Shown piece by piece: positions 1 to 7,007 of a stretch of DNA of 33,962 nucleotides (position 1 is its first letter; each line of letters opens with the position of its first letter). The notes under the pieces are model-generated. The model searched no databases. It saw nothing but the letters and a program-made list of their open reading frames with translations, and was not told where the DNA came from. Source of the stretch: an uncultured Ruthenibacterium sp. (GTDB lineage Bacteria > Bacillota > Clostridia > Oscillospirales > Ruminococcaceae); NCBI GenBank assembly GCA_910587145.1, contig CAJUMH010000030.1, forward strand, positions 1-33,962, in the 5' to 3' direction. The position numbers and the translations under genes are program-made.

Positions 1-48
1 CCACTGGCTTTCTCCTTCCGAGTTCCTTGTCCAATTTGTTTGACAAAC

Positions 49-1449
49 TTACACTGTGGGTTCATCCAAGATCAAGAAGTTGCAAGGGATAAGTGTCAAC
101 AGACACATTTTCACTTTTGCCTGTTCTCCGCCACTCAATGACCTAATAGGCTGCATAGCGTGTTTGCTTGAAATTCCGCATTGAGCAAGGTGTTTCCGAA
201 TTTCTTTCATTACCATATCGGGGTGAGCATCAGAGAGAATTTCTATCGGAGTCCGGTTGCTATCAGTCCATACTAAATCCTGTTCAAAATATCCAAACGC
301 AACTTGCGCCGAAAACTTGAACTGCCCACGCAGAGGCGGCAGCTGTCCAATCAGTGTTTTTAGCAGTGTGGACTTGCCAATTCCATTGAACCCGGTAATG
401 ACAACTTTCTGTCCGCCCTTTATGTCGAAGCTAATATCAGACAGCACGGGATAGTAATACCCAACTGCTAAATTGCTGACGAGCAAATGTTCTGTATTTG
501 TCAGAGGCAACACAGGAAAATGAAATATAGGTTTCATCTCCTTTTGGTCTAATGCTTCCAGCTTGTCCATACGGTCAAGCTGCTTCTGCCTCCCTCTTGC
601 CATCTTTGATTTCCGCCCAGCAAGATTCTTCCGGATAAATTCCTCCGTTTTCTTAATCTCTCGCTGTTGTGCGGAATACTGACGTACATAATCTTCCCGC
701 AGGAGAGTTTTCTTTTTCAAAAATTCCGAATAGGTGCCATAATATTTGGCAATCTGATAGTTGTCTATATCACAGATCCGATTTGCAATTTTATCAAGGA
801 AAGCGAAATCGTGTGATACGACCATGAAAGCATTTTCCAGCGTTGATAAATAGTCGGCAAGCCATGCAACGTGTTCTTTGTCCAAAAAATTTGTAGGTTC
901 ATCCATCAGAAGAACATCCGGCTTTTCCAGCAGCAGCTTTGCCAGAATTACCTTTGCACGCTGTCCGCCGCTCATCTGGTCAATCGTCCGGTCAAAACCA
1001 ACTGCGAACAACCCCAATCCACTTGCAACCTGCTCAATGCGCGTATCAATCGAATAAAAATCCTCCATCTCCAGACATTCTTGGAGCTGGGCGGCGCGTT
1101 CCAAACATTCCATAGCTCCATTTGCAGCTTGCTCATACAGCGATGCCATTTCAGCTTCAATCTGATATAACCTTGAAAATGCCGATTTCAGAAAGTCTCT
1201 CATTGTCAGGCTGTGGTTTATTTCTGCATATTGATCCAAGTACCCGATAGAGGTATTTGCTTGCCAAATAATCTCCCCAGCATCGGGGAGAACCTGATCT
1301 GTGCATATCTTTACCAGAGTGCTTTTCCCTGTTCCGTTTTGCCCTACTATACCAATGTGTTCCCCTTTATTCAGTGTTAACTCGGCATTTTTGTAAAGAA
1401 GATTTTCTCCAAAAGAGTGCGTTAATCCATGTATTTCTAACAAACTCAT
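49..1449 (-). CDS. ABC-F family ATPase (ribosome-protection type), C-terminally truncated
   Basis: Soluble tandem-ABC protein of the ABC-F class, whose antibiotic-resistance members bind the ribosomal E site and dislodge drugs. ABC1 has Walker A GQNGTGKST (residues 36-44), signature MSGGQ, Walker B LLMDEPTNFLD and an H-loop (VVSHD). A charged linker (RKSKMARGRQKQ) follows. ABC2 has Walker A GFNGIGKST and signature LSGGEQ, but the reading stops immediately after LDEPT with V-stop, so the D-loop, H-loop and about 50 residues expected after Walker B are missing. The sequence beyond the stop is unlike an ABC-F end, suggesting a recombination or assembly junction at about position 51. Start chosen at ATG 1449, with AAGGA 10 nt upstream. 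It lies behind its own promoter, leader peptide and two terminators (1478-1851). AT-rich composition unlike the neighbours implies acquisition. As read it is probably non-functional. The exact resistance class is not assignable. Confidence 0.88.
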   Translation of the reverse strand: MSLLEIHGLTHSFGENLLYKNAELTLNKGEHIGIVGQNGTGKSTLVKICTDQVLPDAGEIIWQANTSIGYLDQYAEINHSLTMRDFLKSAFSRLYQIEAEMASLYEQAANGAMECLERAAQLQECLEMEDFYSIDTRIEQVASGLGLFAVGFDRTIDQMSGGQRAKVILAKLLLEKPDVLLMDEPTNFLDKEHVAWLADYLSTLENAFMVVSHDFAFLDKIANRICDIDNYQIAKYYGTYSEFLKKKTLLREDYVRQYSAQQREIKKTEEFIRKNLAGRKSKMARGRQKQLDRMDKLEALDQKEMKPIFHFPVLPLTNTEHLLVSNLAVGYYYPVLSDISFDIKGGQKVVITGFNGIGKSTLLKTLIGQLPPLRGQFKFSAQVAFGYFEQDLVWTDSNRTPIEILSDAHPDMVMKEIRKHLAQCGISSKHAMQPIRSLSGGEQAKVKMCLLTLIPCNFLILDEPTV

Positions 1450-1477
1450 TTATTTCAATTCCTTTCTCTTTGGTGCT

Positions 1478-1532
1478 CAAAAAAAGAAAGGGCAGAGGAT
1501 AAATGCGCACAAAAGCGCGCCTACCCTCTGCC
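1478..1532 (-). terminator. Terminator/attenuator hairpin just upstream of the ABC-F gene
   Basis: On the minus strand GGCAGAGG (from 1532) pairs with CCTCTGCC (to 1491), with an inner GCGC/GCGC pairing. It is followed by CTTTCTTTTTTT. It ends about 30 nt before the ABC-F start codon, the position of a leader attenuator. Confidence 0.8.
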
Positions 1533-1548
1533 TATCATTTTTCATACG

Positions 1549-1595
1549 AAATGAAAAAGCAAAAGGCTATAGACAAAACATTGCCCATAGCCTTT
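1549..1595 (-). terminator. Upstream terminator-like hairpin in the ABC-F leader
   Basis: AAAGGCTAT (minus strand from 1595) pairs with ATAGCCTTT (to 1562), followed by TGCTTTTTC. It is the first of two tandem terminator-like stems between the leader peptide and the ABC-F gene. Confidence 0.65.
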
Positions 1596-1697
1596 ATTAC
1601 GCTAAATTCATATACGGGAAATAAGCAATAGCCATCCAAAATGACGTATCAGTTTGGACGGGTACTGCCTTGTTTCCCGATGAAATCCTGAAGCGTT
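1596..1697 (-). promoter_or_regulatory. Antiterminator region of the ABC-F leader
   Basis: Minus-strand stems seen here: CGATGAAA (inside the last leader codons) with TTTCATCG; CGGGAAACAAG with CTTATTTCCCG; TCCAAA with TTTGGA. The first two share the CATCGGGAAA segment, so they cannot both form. This is the expected arrangement of a leader that switches with ribosome position. Confidence 0.5.
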
Positions 1698-1787
1698 CTA
1701 TACGCTATACTCTGCACAATGTTTCATCGGTTCGGATTGTACAGAGCTAATTCTCTTCACTCGTTTATCAGTCAAACGGAAATTCAT
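1698..1787 (-). CDS. Leader peptide of the ABC-F gene (29 aa)
   Basis: Small open frame starting ATG at 1787 behind a strong AGGAGAGG site (8 nt gap) and ending TAG at 1698. It begins MNFRLTDKRVK and ends HCAEYSV. It sits just inside the transcript from the promoter at 1823-1851 and is followed by several mutually exclusive stems and two terminators before the ABC-F start. This is the architecture of ribosome-mediated attenuation known from inducible ABC-F and other antibiotic resistance genes, where a drug-stalled ribosome on the leader frees an antiterminator. Function is inferred from position. I do not recognise this particular peptide. Confidence 0.65.
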   Translation of the reverse strand: MNFRLTDKRVKRISSVQSEPMKHCAEYSV

Positions 1788-1822
1788 GCTGTCCTCTCCT
1801 TGGGAATTTTGAAGCCCATGTA

Positions 1823-1851
1823 AGATTATCATATTTCGGCACGTTTGTCAA
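1823..1851 (-). promoter_or_regulatory. Sigma-A type promoter of the ABC-F leader
   Basis: Consensus -35 TTGACA (1851-1846), 17-bp spacer, -10 TAATCT (1828-1823). The leader peptide starts about 36 nt downstream of the -10 box. Confidence 0.8.
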
Positions 1852-1882
1852 CACACAAGCCAATGCTGATGGTTTTCTGTCA

Positions 1883-1907
1883 TTTGCCTATACCGGATAT
1901 AGGCAAA
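1883..1907. promoter_or_regulatory. 25-bp inverted repeat upstream of the ABC-F promoter
   Basis: TTTGCCTATA and TATAGGCAAA flank a 5-base centre (CCGGA). No T-run follows on either strand, so an operator or an element end fits better than a terminator. The rest of the 1788-2147 gap holds only the promoter, this palindrome and the DUF4364 terminator. Confidence 0.4.
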
Positions 1908-2051
1908 CCCGGCAGACTCCCTTAGACAATTTTCATTACAAAATAATGTTTTTCACCTGTTTTACAAAGTATTGTCAGTCGCTCCGCTCTGTAATTTTTG
2001 TGGTCTTGTCCAAATCAGTGAAGTACTTTTCCCCCAAAAGGGGTTTGGCAC

Positions 2052-2075
2052 AAAAATCCATTTTTAGAAAATGGA
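2052..2075 (-). terminator. AT-rich terminator after the DUF4364 gene
   Basis: TCCATTTT, a CTA loop, AAAATGGA, then TTTTTG on the minus strand, about 75 nt beyond the DUF4364 stop. The stem is perfect but GC-poor, so efficiency is uncertain. Confidence 0.5.
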
Positions 2076-2147
2076 ATGAAATCGATCCCCTTGTATTTGG
2101 GAGGGCAGCCATCTACAAGCCTGAACACGTTTGCTTTGCCGGATCGC

Positions 2148-2735
2148 TTATTGCCCGGTAAGCTGCGCCAAAAGCTCCGCAGACAGCGCGGCGTTATCCG
2201 TCAGTGCGGCCAGCATCAGACGATAAATATGGTCGCCGTTTTCAATGAATTTTTCGCGCGTCAGCTGGGCCGTCATGCGGTCCGGCAGATACAGCGAAAC
2301 GCTGAACACGTCGCTGCCCATATCCTGCAGGCTGCACCGCACCGCATATCCTCCGCCTTCGGCGGGCGCGATCTCCACATGGTGCTGCGCCTCACGATAC
2401 GCGAACTGGCGCGCGGAGAGCGCGGCGCGAACGGCCGCTTCCCGCACGCTGAGGGGAACGTCGTCTGCCAGTGTCTCGGCAATTTCCGCCCCGGCGGGCT
2501 CTACGGTATAGCCGCCCTCCTCCTCGCGCAGAAAGCCCTGCTCGCAGAGCTCGGAAAGATTGCTCGCCAGCTCGAAATAATTGACAAGCTCTTCTCCCAG
2601 CAGCGCCGCTTCAATTTCTCGCCGCTGCAGCGGCACGCCGGCCTGCCGCAGCAGATAGCACAGCAGGATCCGTATTTCTGTCGATGTCGTCAATCCGCCC
2701 GGCTTAACGCCTGCGGTAAAAGCATTCCCGGCCAT
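2148..2735 (-). CDS. DUF4364 family protein
   Basis: 195-aa protein whose N-terminus (AFTAGVKPGGLT, then a hydrophobic ILLCYLLRQAG segment) is typical of DUF4364, a Clostridia-restricted family of unknown biochemical role. The first 85 residues look like a winged-helix fold (helices ending in LSELCEQGFLREEEGGYTVEPAG), so a DNA-binding role is possible but unproven. The C-terminal part is alpha/beta. Start chosen at ATG 2735 because the family begins there and GGAGG lies 8 nt upstream; the longer open frame to 2972 runs through the promoter and is not coding. The gene has its own promoter (2823-2851) with four phased repeats immediately upstream, which makes regulation by a multimeric DNA-binding protein, possibly itself, plausible. 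Confidence 0.85.
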   Translation of the reverse strand: MAGNAFTAGVKPGGLTTSTEIRILLCYLLRQAGVPLQRREIEAALLGEELVNYFELASNLSELCEQGFLREEEGGYTVEPAGAEIAETLADDVPLSVREAAVRAALSARQFAYREAQHHVEIAPAEGGGYAVRCSLQDMGSDVFSVSLYLPDRMTAQLTREKFIENGDHIYRLMLAALTDNAALSAELLAQLTGQ

Positions 2736-2822
2736 AATCCATTCCTCCAAAGCTCCCGATCCCCGGCGGCCTGTCTTTTGCTGTCTGCAACAGAATATCG
2801 CATGTGCGGACATTCTATGCTT

Positions 2823-2851
2823 ATTGTACCAAAATGCCGCGAAAAATGCAA
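2823..2851 (-). promoter_or_regulatory. Promoter of the DUF4364 gene
   Basis: -35 TTGCAT (2851-2846), 17-bp spacer, -10 TACAAT (2828-2823), giving a leader of about 85 nt. The phased repeat array begins about 15 bp upstream of the -35 box. Confidence 0.65.
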
Positions 2852-2867
2852 AGGGTGTGCCGGGCGG

Positions 2868-2948
2868 GCGAAACGCTTTTCGGCAGACACAAACGCTTTT
2901 GGGCGACCAGCAAACGCTTTCCGGCAGGCGCAAACGCCTCACAAACGG
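2868..2948 (-). repeat. Phased direct repeats (about 20.5-bp period) upstream of the DUF4364 promoter
   Basis: On the plus strand AAACGC recurs at 2871, 2891, 2912 and 2932, with a partial AAACGG at 2943. On the minus strand this is AAAGCGTTTG boxes at 20, 21 and 20 bp steps, the spacers sharing CGGCAG/GGGCGA-type sequence. Spacing of two helical turns puts all boxes on one DNA face, ending next to the -35 element. Confidence 0.7.
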
Positions 2949-2970
2949 CCCAACCGCCCTTTGGAACCGC

Positions 2971-2990
2971 AAAAGATCAATGTCTGATCA
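2971..2990 (-). terminator. Short terminator-like hairpin overlapping the S1-protein stop codon
   Basis: GATCA/TGATC stem with a 5-base loop followed by TTTT on the minus strand, overlapping the TGA stop. The stem is short, so this is tentative. Confidence 0.3.
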
Positions 2991-4013
2991 GGGGTTTACT
3001 GGCTCAGAAGCTTTCGAGAGCTCGGAGGTGTTCGATGCTTCGGAAGCTTCCGGGAGTTTGGAAGCTTTCAGGGGTTCGGAAGCCTCCGAGGGTTCGCAAG
3101 ATTTTGGAGCTTCGAACACCGTTTCGATCACACGGGCAGCGCCGGGAACGGAGTAGCGCCATTCGTTGAGATGCCCTTCCCGGGGATGGAATTCCAGCGG
3201 AAAAGCAAAACGTTCGCCCAGAGCGGCATGCAGCACCACAAGCTTGATCTTCATTTTTTCGGGAAGGATGCTTTTGATGTAAACGCTCACAAGCTGCCCG
3301 GGGCAAAGCCCCCCGCAGGTTTCCGCCAGACCCGCGAGATTGGGCCGCAGTTCAACAAATACACCGTATGGCTCCGTGCTGCGCACAACGCCCACAACGG
3401 TTTCTCCCGGTGCAAATGCGGCCGCGTTTTCTTTCCAGGTGCCGAGCAGTTCCTTCATCGTAAGTACTATACGGCCCAGCGCGTCGCGGTTTTTGACAAC
3501 GCACAGAATTTCCTGCCCCTCATGCACGCGGTCGGCCGGGCTTTGAATGCGCGATACGGACATGCAGTCGATCGGCAGCAGCGCGGGGATCCCGCAGCCA
3601 ACATCACAAAATGCGCCAAAACGCTCCAGATGCGTTACCCGGCAGGGCAGAATATCGCCGGGCACCAGCCCATCCAGATATTCTCTTTTACAGCGTATCT
3701 GCGCCTGTGTCCGGGAGAGGTACGCAAGGGGCCGTTCCGCGTCTTCGTCGATCCCAACGACTGTAAAGCAGACAGGCCTCCCCACACGCGTGATCAGAGC
3801 GATATCCCGCACCGTTCCCTCGCGCACACCGTCGGCGCATTCCTCATAGAGCATCATGCCGTCGGCGTCCTCAAACCGGAAATGCAGCCGCTTTTCTCCA
3901 TCGAAAGAAAGGGCGCGGCTTTCTAAAATTTCGCCCGACATCAGCGCGCGGCGCAGCGTTTCAAGTGTCAGCGGAGCAGCTGCCTCGCGCGCTCCTTCGG
4001 CAAAGTATTTCAT
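2988..4013 (-). CDS. S1 RNA-binding domain protein with hexapeptide-repeat tail
   Basis: 341-aa protein related to the short clostridial S1-domain proteins often named ribosomal protein S1, presumably an RNA-binding translation or RNA-metabolism factor. A degenerate S1-like segment (about 25-100) is followed by two clear S1/OB folds: residues 115-187 (LVPGDILPCRVTHLERFGAFCDVG) and 199-260 (FAPGETVVGVVRSTEPYGVFVEL). The last 41 residues (301-341) are a low-complexity tail of hexapeptides (EPSEAS, EPLKAS, KLPEAS, EASNTS, ELSKAS) encoded by an 18-bp tandem array. Start chosen at ATG 4013 (MKYFAEG), which fits family starts; the only purine-rich site is AAGGA 11 nt upstream, so the start is somewhat uncertain. 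No clear promoter is visible upstream. Confidence 0.82.
   Translation of the reverse strand: MKYFAEGAREAAAPLTLETLRRALMSGEILESRALSFDGEKRLHFRFEDADGMMLYEECADGVREGTVRDIALITRVGRPVCFTVVGIDEDAERPLAYLSRTQAQIRCKREYLDGLVPGDILPCRVTHLERFGAFCDVGCGIPALLPIDCMSVSRIQSPADRVHEGQEILCVVKNRDALGRIVLTMKELLGTWKENAAAFAPGETVVGVVRSTEPYGVFVELRPNLAGLAETCGGLCPGQLVSVYIKSILPEKMKIKLVVLHAALGERFAFPLEFHPREGHLNEWRYSVPGAARVIETVFEAPKSCEPSEASEPLKASKLPEASEASNTSELSKASEPVNP
3006..3113. repeat. 18-bp tandem array (6 degenerate copies) in the S1-protein gene
   Basis: Six consecutive 18-bp units starting at 3006, 3024, 3042, 3060, 3078 and 3096, for example GGAAGCTTCCGGGAGTTT and GGAAGCCTCCGAGGGTTC. The period is a multiple of 3, so it encodes a hexapeptide repeat on the minus strand. 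Confidence 0.85.
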
Positions 4014-4342
4014 TCTTCCAACCGTCCTTTGCTGTTCCTTGTACGGCTTTCTCCCGGCCGCATCGGTAAAGCAGAAAAGCATCGAACCCGCATGGGCTTT
4101 GCCAAGCCGCTCTGTTCCGGCAGCCCGGCGCAAATCGCGGAAAAGGCCGTCCAAAAAGGAGCAGCACAGCCGCCGAAAAGCGATATGCGTTCGATCCTTC
4201 CTCTGACAAATCTATATGTGCAAAAGCGAAAAAATAGACAAACGATTCCGGGGTAATCCGCGCGGACGCTTTGCTATGCGGGGTTTTTCTGCCCAAAAAG
4301 CATGCAAAAAAGAGTATTTCAAGGGCATTTTGCGTAAACCAT
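4014..4342. other. Intergenic region between divergent S1-protein and DUF951 genes
   Basis: No gene is supported here; the open frames present are antisense or upstream extensions without family resemblance or ribosome sites. It must contain the minus-strand promoter for the S1-protein gene, but I found no convincing -35/-10 pair. Confidence 0.5.
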
Positions 4343-4371
4343 TTGCGTATCGGTGAAATTTGAGATATAAT
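4343..4371 (+). promoter_or_regulatory. Promoter of DUF951 and possibly prfA
   Basis: -35 TTGCGT (4343-4348), 17-bp spacer, perfect -10 TATAAT (4366-4371). The roughly 105-nt leader that follows is rich in GC hairpins such as CGCGC/GCGCG and GCATGC repeats. Confidence 0.65.
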
Positions 4372-4481
4372 AACTCTGGGCCGCTGCTTTCGCGGCTGCG
4401 CGCATGCTCTGCATGCGCTGTCGCGCTTTTCGCGCGTGGCCCGTCTCAAATCTTTCCGGCGCCGATCGAAGGAGAATCAAC

Positions 4482-4673
4482 ATGGACGTTCAGGTGGGCG
4501 ACAGCATCATCACCAAAAAGCAGCATCCCTGCGGCAGCAGCACCTTTGCGGTGCTGCGTGTGGGAATGGATTTTCGCATCCGGTGCACAAAATGCGGGCG
4601 CGAGGTGATGCTTCCGCGCGTTAAGATCGAAAAAAGCATCAAAAAAGTAGTGCGCGAAGCCGCGCCGCTTTAG
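4482..4673 (+). CDS. DUF951 family small zinc-ribbon-like protein
   Basis: 63-aa protein with the DUF951 signature: GDSIITKKQHPCG, then FAVLRVGMDFRIRCTKCGREVMLPR, and a lysine-rich end (VKIEKSIKKV). The three cysteines (HPCG, CTKC) could bind metal. The family is widespread in Firmicutes and its biochemical role is unknown. Start ATG 4482 has GGAG 7 nt upstream; a longer frame to 4404 covers the structured leader and is rejected. A 225-bp gap separates it from prfA, in which I see no other gene, so co-transcription with prfA is possible but not certain. Confidence 0.88.
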   Translation: MDVQVGDSIITKKQHPCGSSTFAVLRVGMDFRIRCTKCGREVMLPRVKIEKSIKKVVREAAPL

Positions 4674-4898
4674 CATCCCTTTTTGCCGATAATATATCCC
4701 TGCGGTCTATCCAGAAGCGCTTTGGCTCGGTGCGGGCGCATGTTGCCGGGCAGCCTGCTCACCGGTTTTTTGCCGTTGCGTTTTCCGGGCCGGGCGTTTC
4801 CAAATGCAGGAGGCAATCCGCCGGGCCGCGGCACACGGCATTGGCCGGCTGCGTGCCTTTGCTGCTTTTTCTCATTCAAAAAAGGGAGCGTATAGAAT

Positions 4899-5981
4899 AT
4901 GGAACTGATCACACAGCTACGCGCCGTGCGCAGCCGGTATGAAGAAATTTCGCTTCGGCTGCAGGATCCGGCAGCCATTTCCGATAACGCGCGCTATCGC
5001 GCGCTGATGAAGGACTATAAAAATTTAACGCCCATTGTCGAGGCCTACGATGCGTATTGCGCCGCCGAACGGGCTTTTGAAGAAGCCCGTTCGCTGCTGG
5101 AGACAAGCGGCATTGATGCCGAACTGCGGGAGTTGGCGCAGACGGAATATAGCGAAAACCGCGATGCCATGGCGCAGCTGAACAAACGGCTGAAGCTGCT
5201 GCTGCTGCCCCGGGACGAAAACGACGACCGCAGCGTGATCATCGAGATCCGCGGCGGCGCAGGCGGTGAAGAAGCCGCTCTGTTTGCGCACAGCCTGTTC
5301 CGCATGTACACCATCTACGCGGAATCGCGCGGCTGGCGGCATGAGGTGCTGAGCGTAAATGAAACGGAGCTTGGCGGCATGAAGGAAGTGAGCTTTTCCA
5401 TCGAGGGAGAGGGCGTGTACAGCCGCATGAAATTTGAGAGCGGCGTCCACCGCGTGCAGCGTGTGCCCGAAACCGAAACACAGGGGCGTGTGCACACTTC
5501 CACCGTCACCGTAGCCGTCATGCCAGAAGCCGAAGAAGTGGAGGTCGAAATCAACCCGGCCGATTTAAAAATCGATACCTTCCGTTCCTCCGGTGCAGGC
5601 GGCCAGCACATCAACAAAACCTCCTCTGCTATTCGTGTAACGCACCTGCCCACCGGCATGGTGGTGGAATGTCAGGATGAACGCAGCCAATACAAAAATA
5701 AAGATAAAGCGCTCAAGGTACTGCGCAGCCGGCTGCTTGCGCAAAAGCAGGCCGAATACAATTCCGAAATCGCCGAAAAACGGCGCAGCCAGGTAGGCAC
5801 GGGCGACCGTTCCGAACGCATTCGCACGTATAATTTCCCGCAGGGGCGCCTGACGGATCATCGCATCGGGCTGACGCTTTATAAGCTGAACACCGTGATG
5901 AACGGTGTGCTCGACGAGGTAATCGATGCCCTTTGTGCGGCGGACCAGGCCGAACGCCTGAAGGCGTCTGCGGAGGAATAG
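4899..5981 (+). CDS. prfA: Peptide chain release factor 1
   Basis: 360-aa class I release factor that reads UAA/UAG in the A site and triggers peptidyl-tRNA hydrolysis. The GGQ catalytic motif is at 234-236 (SGAGGQHINKTSSA). The stop-codon recognition loop carries the RF1-type PxT tripeptide (PET, within RVPETETQGRVHTS) and not the SPF of RF2. Length is normal for RF1 and there is no in-frame stop, so no RF2-style frameshift. RBS GGGAG lies 10 nt before ATG 4899. It heads a compact cluster: tsaC starts 3 bp after its stop, then coaE. No hemK/prmC methylase gene is adjacent, unlike in many bacteria. Confidence 0.98.
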   Translation: MELITQLRAVRSRYEEISLRLQDPAAISDNARYRALMKDYKNLTPIVEAYDAYCAAERAFEEARSLLETSGIDAELRELAQTEYSENRDAMAQLNKRLKLLLLPRDENDDRSVIIEIRGGAGGEEAALFAHSLFRMYTIYAESRGWRHEVLSVNETELGGMKEVSFSIEGEGVYSRMKFESGVHRVQRVPETETQGRVHTSTVTVAVMPEAEEVEVEINPADLKIDTFRSSGAGGQHINKTSSAIRVTHLPTGMVVECQDERSQYKNKDKALKVLRSRLLAQKQAEYNSEIAEKRRSQVGTGDRSERIRTYNFPQGRLTDHRIGLTLYKLNTVMNGVLDEVIDALCAADQAERLKASAEE

Positions 5982-5984
5982 CCG

Positions 5985-7007
5985 ATGCATACGATTTTAC
6001 GCCAGGCAGACACAGAAGCCATCCGCCAGGCCGCGCGCCTGCTTTTGGCGGATGAAACAGTGGCCGTTCCCACCGAAACCGTATACGGCCTTGCGGCAAA
6101 CGCGCTTTCCGATGTGGCGGTGCGCAAAATCTTTGAGGCAAAGGGACGGCCGCAGGATAACCCGCTGATCTCTCATATTGCGTCGATGGAAATGCTGCCG
6201 ATGGTGGTGCGAAGCGTGTCGGAGTGCGCATATCGCCTTGCCGAGGCGTTTTGGCCCGGCCCGCTTACGATCATACTGCCGCGGGCCAGGGGCCTTGCAG
6301 ACGCTGTGTGCGCGGGGCTTGATACCGCCGCCGTGCGCATGCCGGCTCACCCGGCGGCGCGCGCGCTGATCGAGGCCTCCGGCGTGCCGTTTGCCGCGCC
6401 CTCGGCCAATTTATCCGGCAGTCCCAGCCCCACCACGGCAGAGGATGTATTGGCGGATATGGACGGCCGCATTCCGCTGATCCTGGACGGCGGCCCCTGC
6501 GATGTAGGGGTGGAATCCACAGTGATCTCTCTGGTGGGAGCAGAGCCTGTTTTGCTGCGCCCCGGCCGCATTACGGCCGGCCAGCTGCAGCAGGTACTGG
6601 GCCGGCCGGCCGTACTCTCCAATGCGGTGCTGCATCCGCTGGAACAGGGCGAAGCGGCGGCCTCTCCCGGCATGAAGTATAAGCACTACGCCCCCAAAGC
6701 CGAGATCATGCTGATAAAGGGCTCTTTGGATGCATATAAAACCTATGTGGAGACGCATTTGGAGGAGGGCGTTTATGCGCTATGTTTTACCGGCGAGGAA
6801 CAGACGCTCCCCTGCCCCTGTGTAACATACGGCCGCGCGGACAGCCCCGAGGAACAGGCGCACGAGCTGTTTTCTGCACTGCGGATGCTGGACGCCCACG
6901 GCGCAAGGCTCGCCTACGCCCACTGCCCCGCACAGCAGGGCGTGGCGCTGGCCGTATATAACCGTCTGCTGCGCGCAGCGGCATTTCATGTTGTGGAGGT
7001 ATCCTGA
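5985..7007 (+). CDS. ywlC: L-threonylcarbamoyladenylate synthase (Sua5/YwlC type)
   Basis: 340-aa TsaC/Sua5 enzyme making threonylcarbamoyl-AMP from threonine, bicarbonate and ATP for t6A37 modification of ANN-decoding tRNAs. The N-terminal YrdC domain (about 10-200) shows VPTETVYGLAANA, KGRPQDNPL and SANLSGSPSPT. An inter-domain SPGMKYKHYAPKAE linker precedes the C-terminal Sua5 domain, so it is the long Sua5/YwlC form, not the short TsaC. Start ATG 5985 has GAGGA just upstream, within the prfA end. Its stop overlaps the coaE start by one base, indicating translational coupling. Confidence 0.95.
   Translation: MHTILRQADTEAIRQAARLLLADETVAVPTETVYGLAANALSDVAVRKIFEAKGRPQDNPLISHIASMEMLPMVVRSVSECAYRLAEAFWPGPLTIILPRARGLADAVCAGLDTAAVRMPAHPAARALIEASGVPFAAPSANLSGSPSPTTAEDVLADMDGRIPLILDGGPCDVGVESTVISLVGAEPVLLRPGRITAGQLQQVLGRPAVLSNAVLHPLEQGEAAASPGMKYKHYAPKAEIMLIKGSLDAYKTYVETHLEEGVYALCFTGEEQTLPCPCVTYGRADSPEEQAHELFSALRMLDAHGARLAYAHCPAQQGVALAVYNRLLRAAAFHVVEVS

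Noticed and set aside
2076..2987. 303-aa plus-strand open frame
   Set aside because: Antisense to the DUF4364 gene and its promoter; no recognisable domain.
4674..4898. Small gene between DUF951 and prfA on either strand
   Set aside because: Frames of 70-102 codons exist, but none has a convincing RBS, family resemblance or codon bias.
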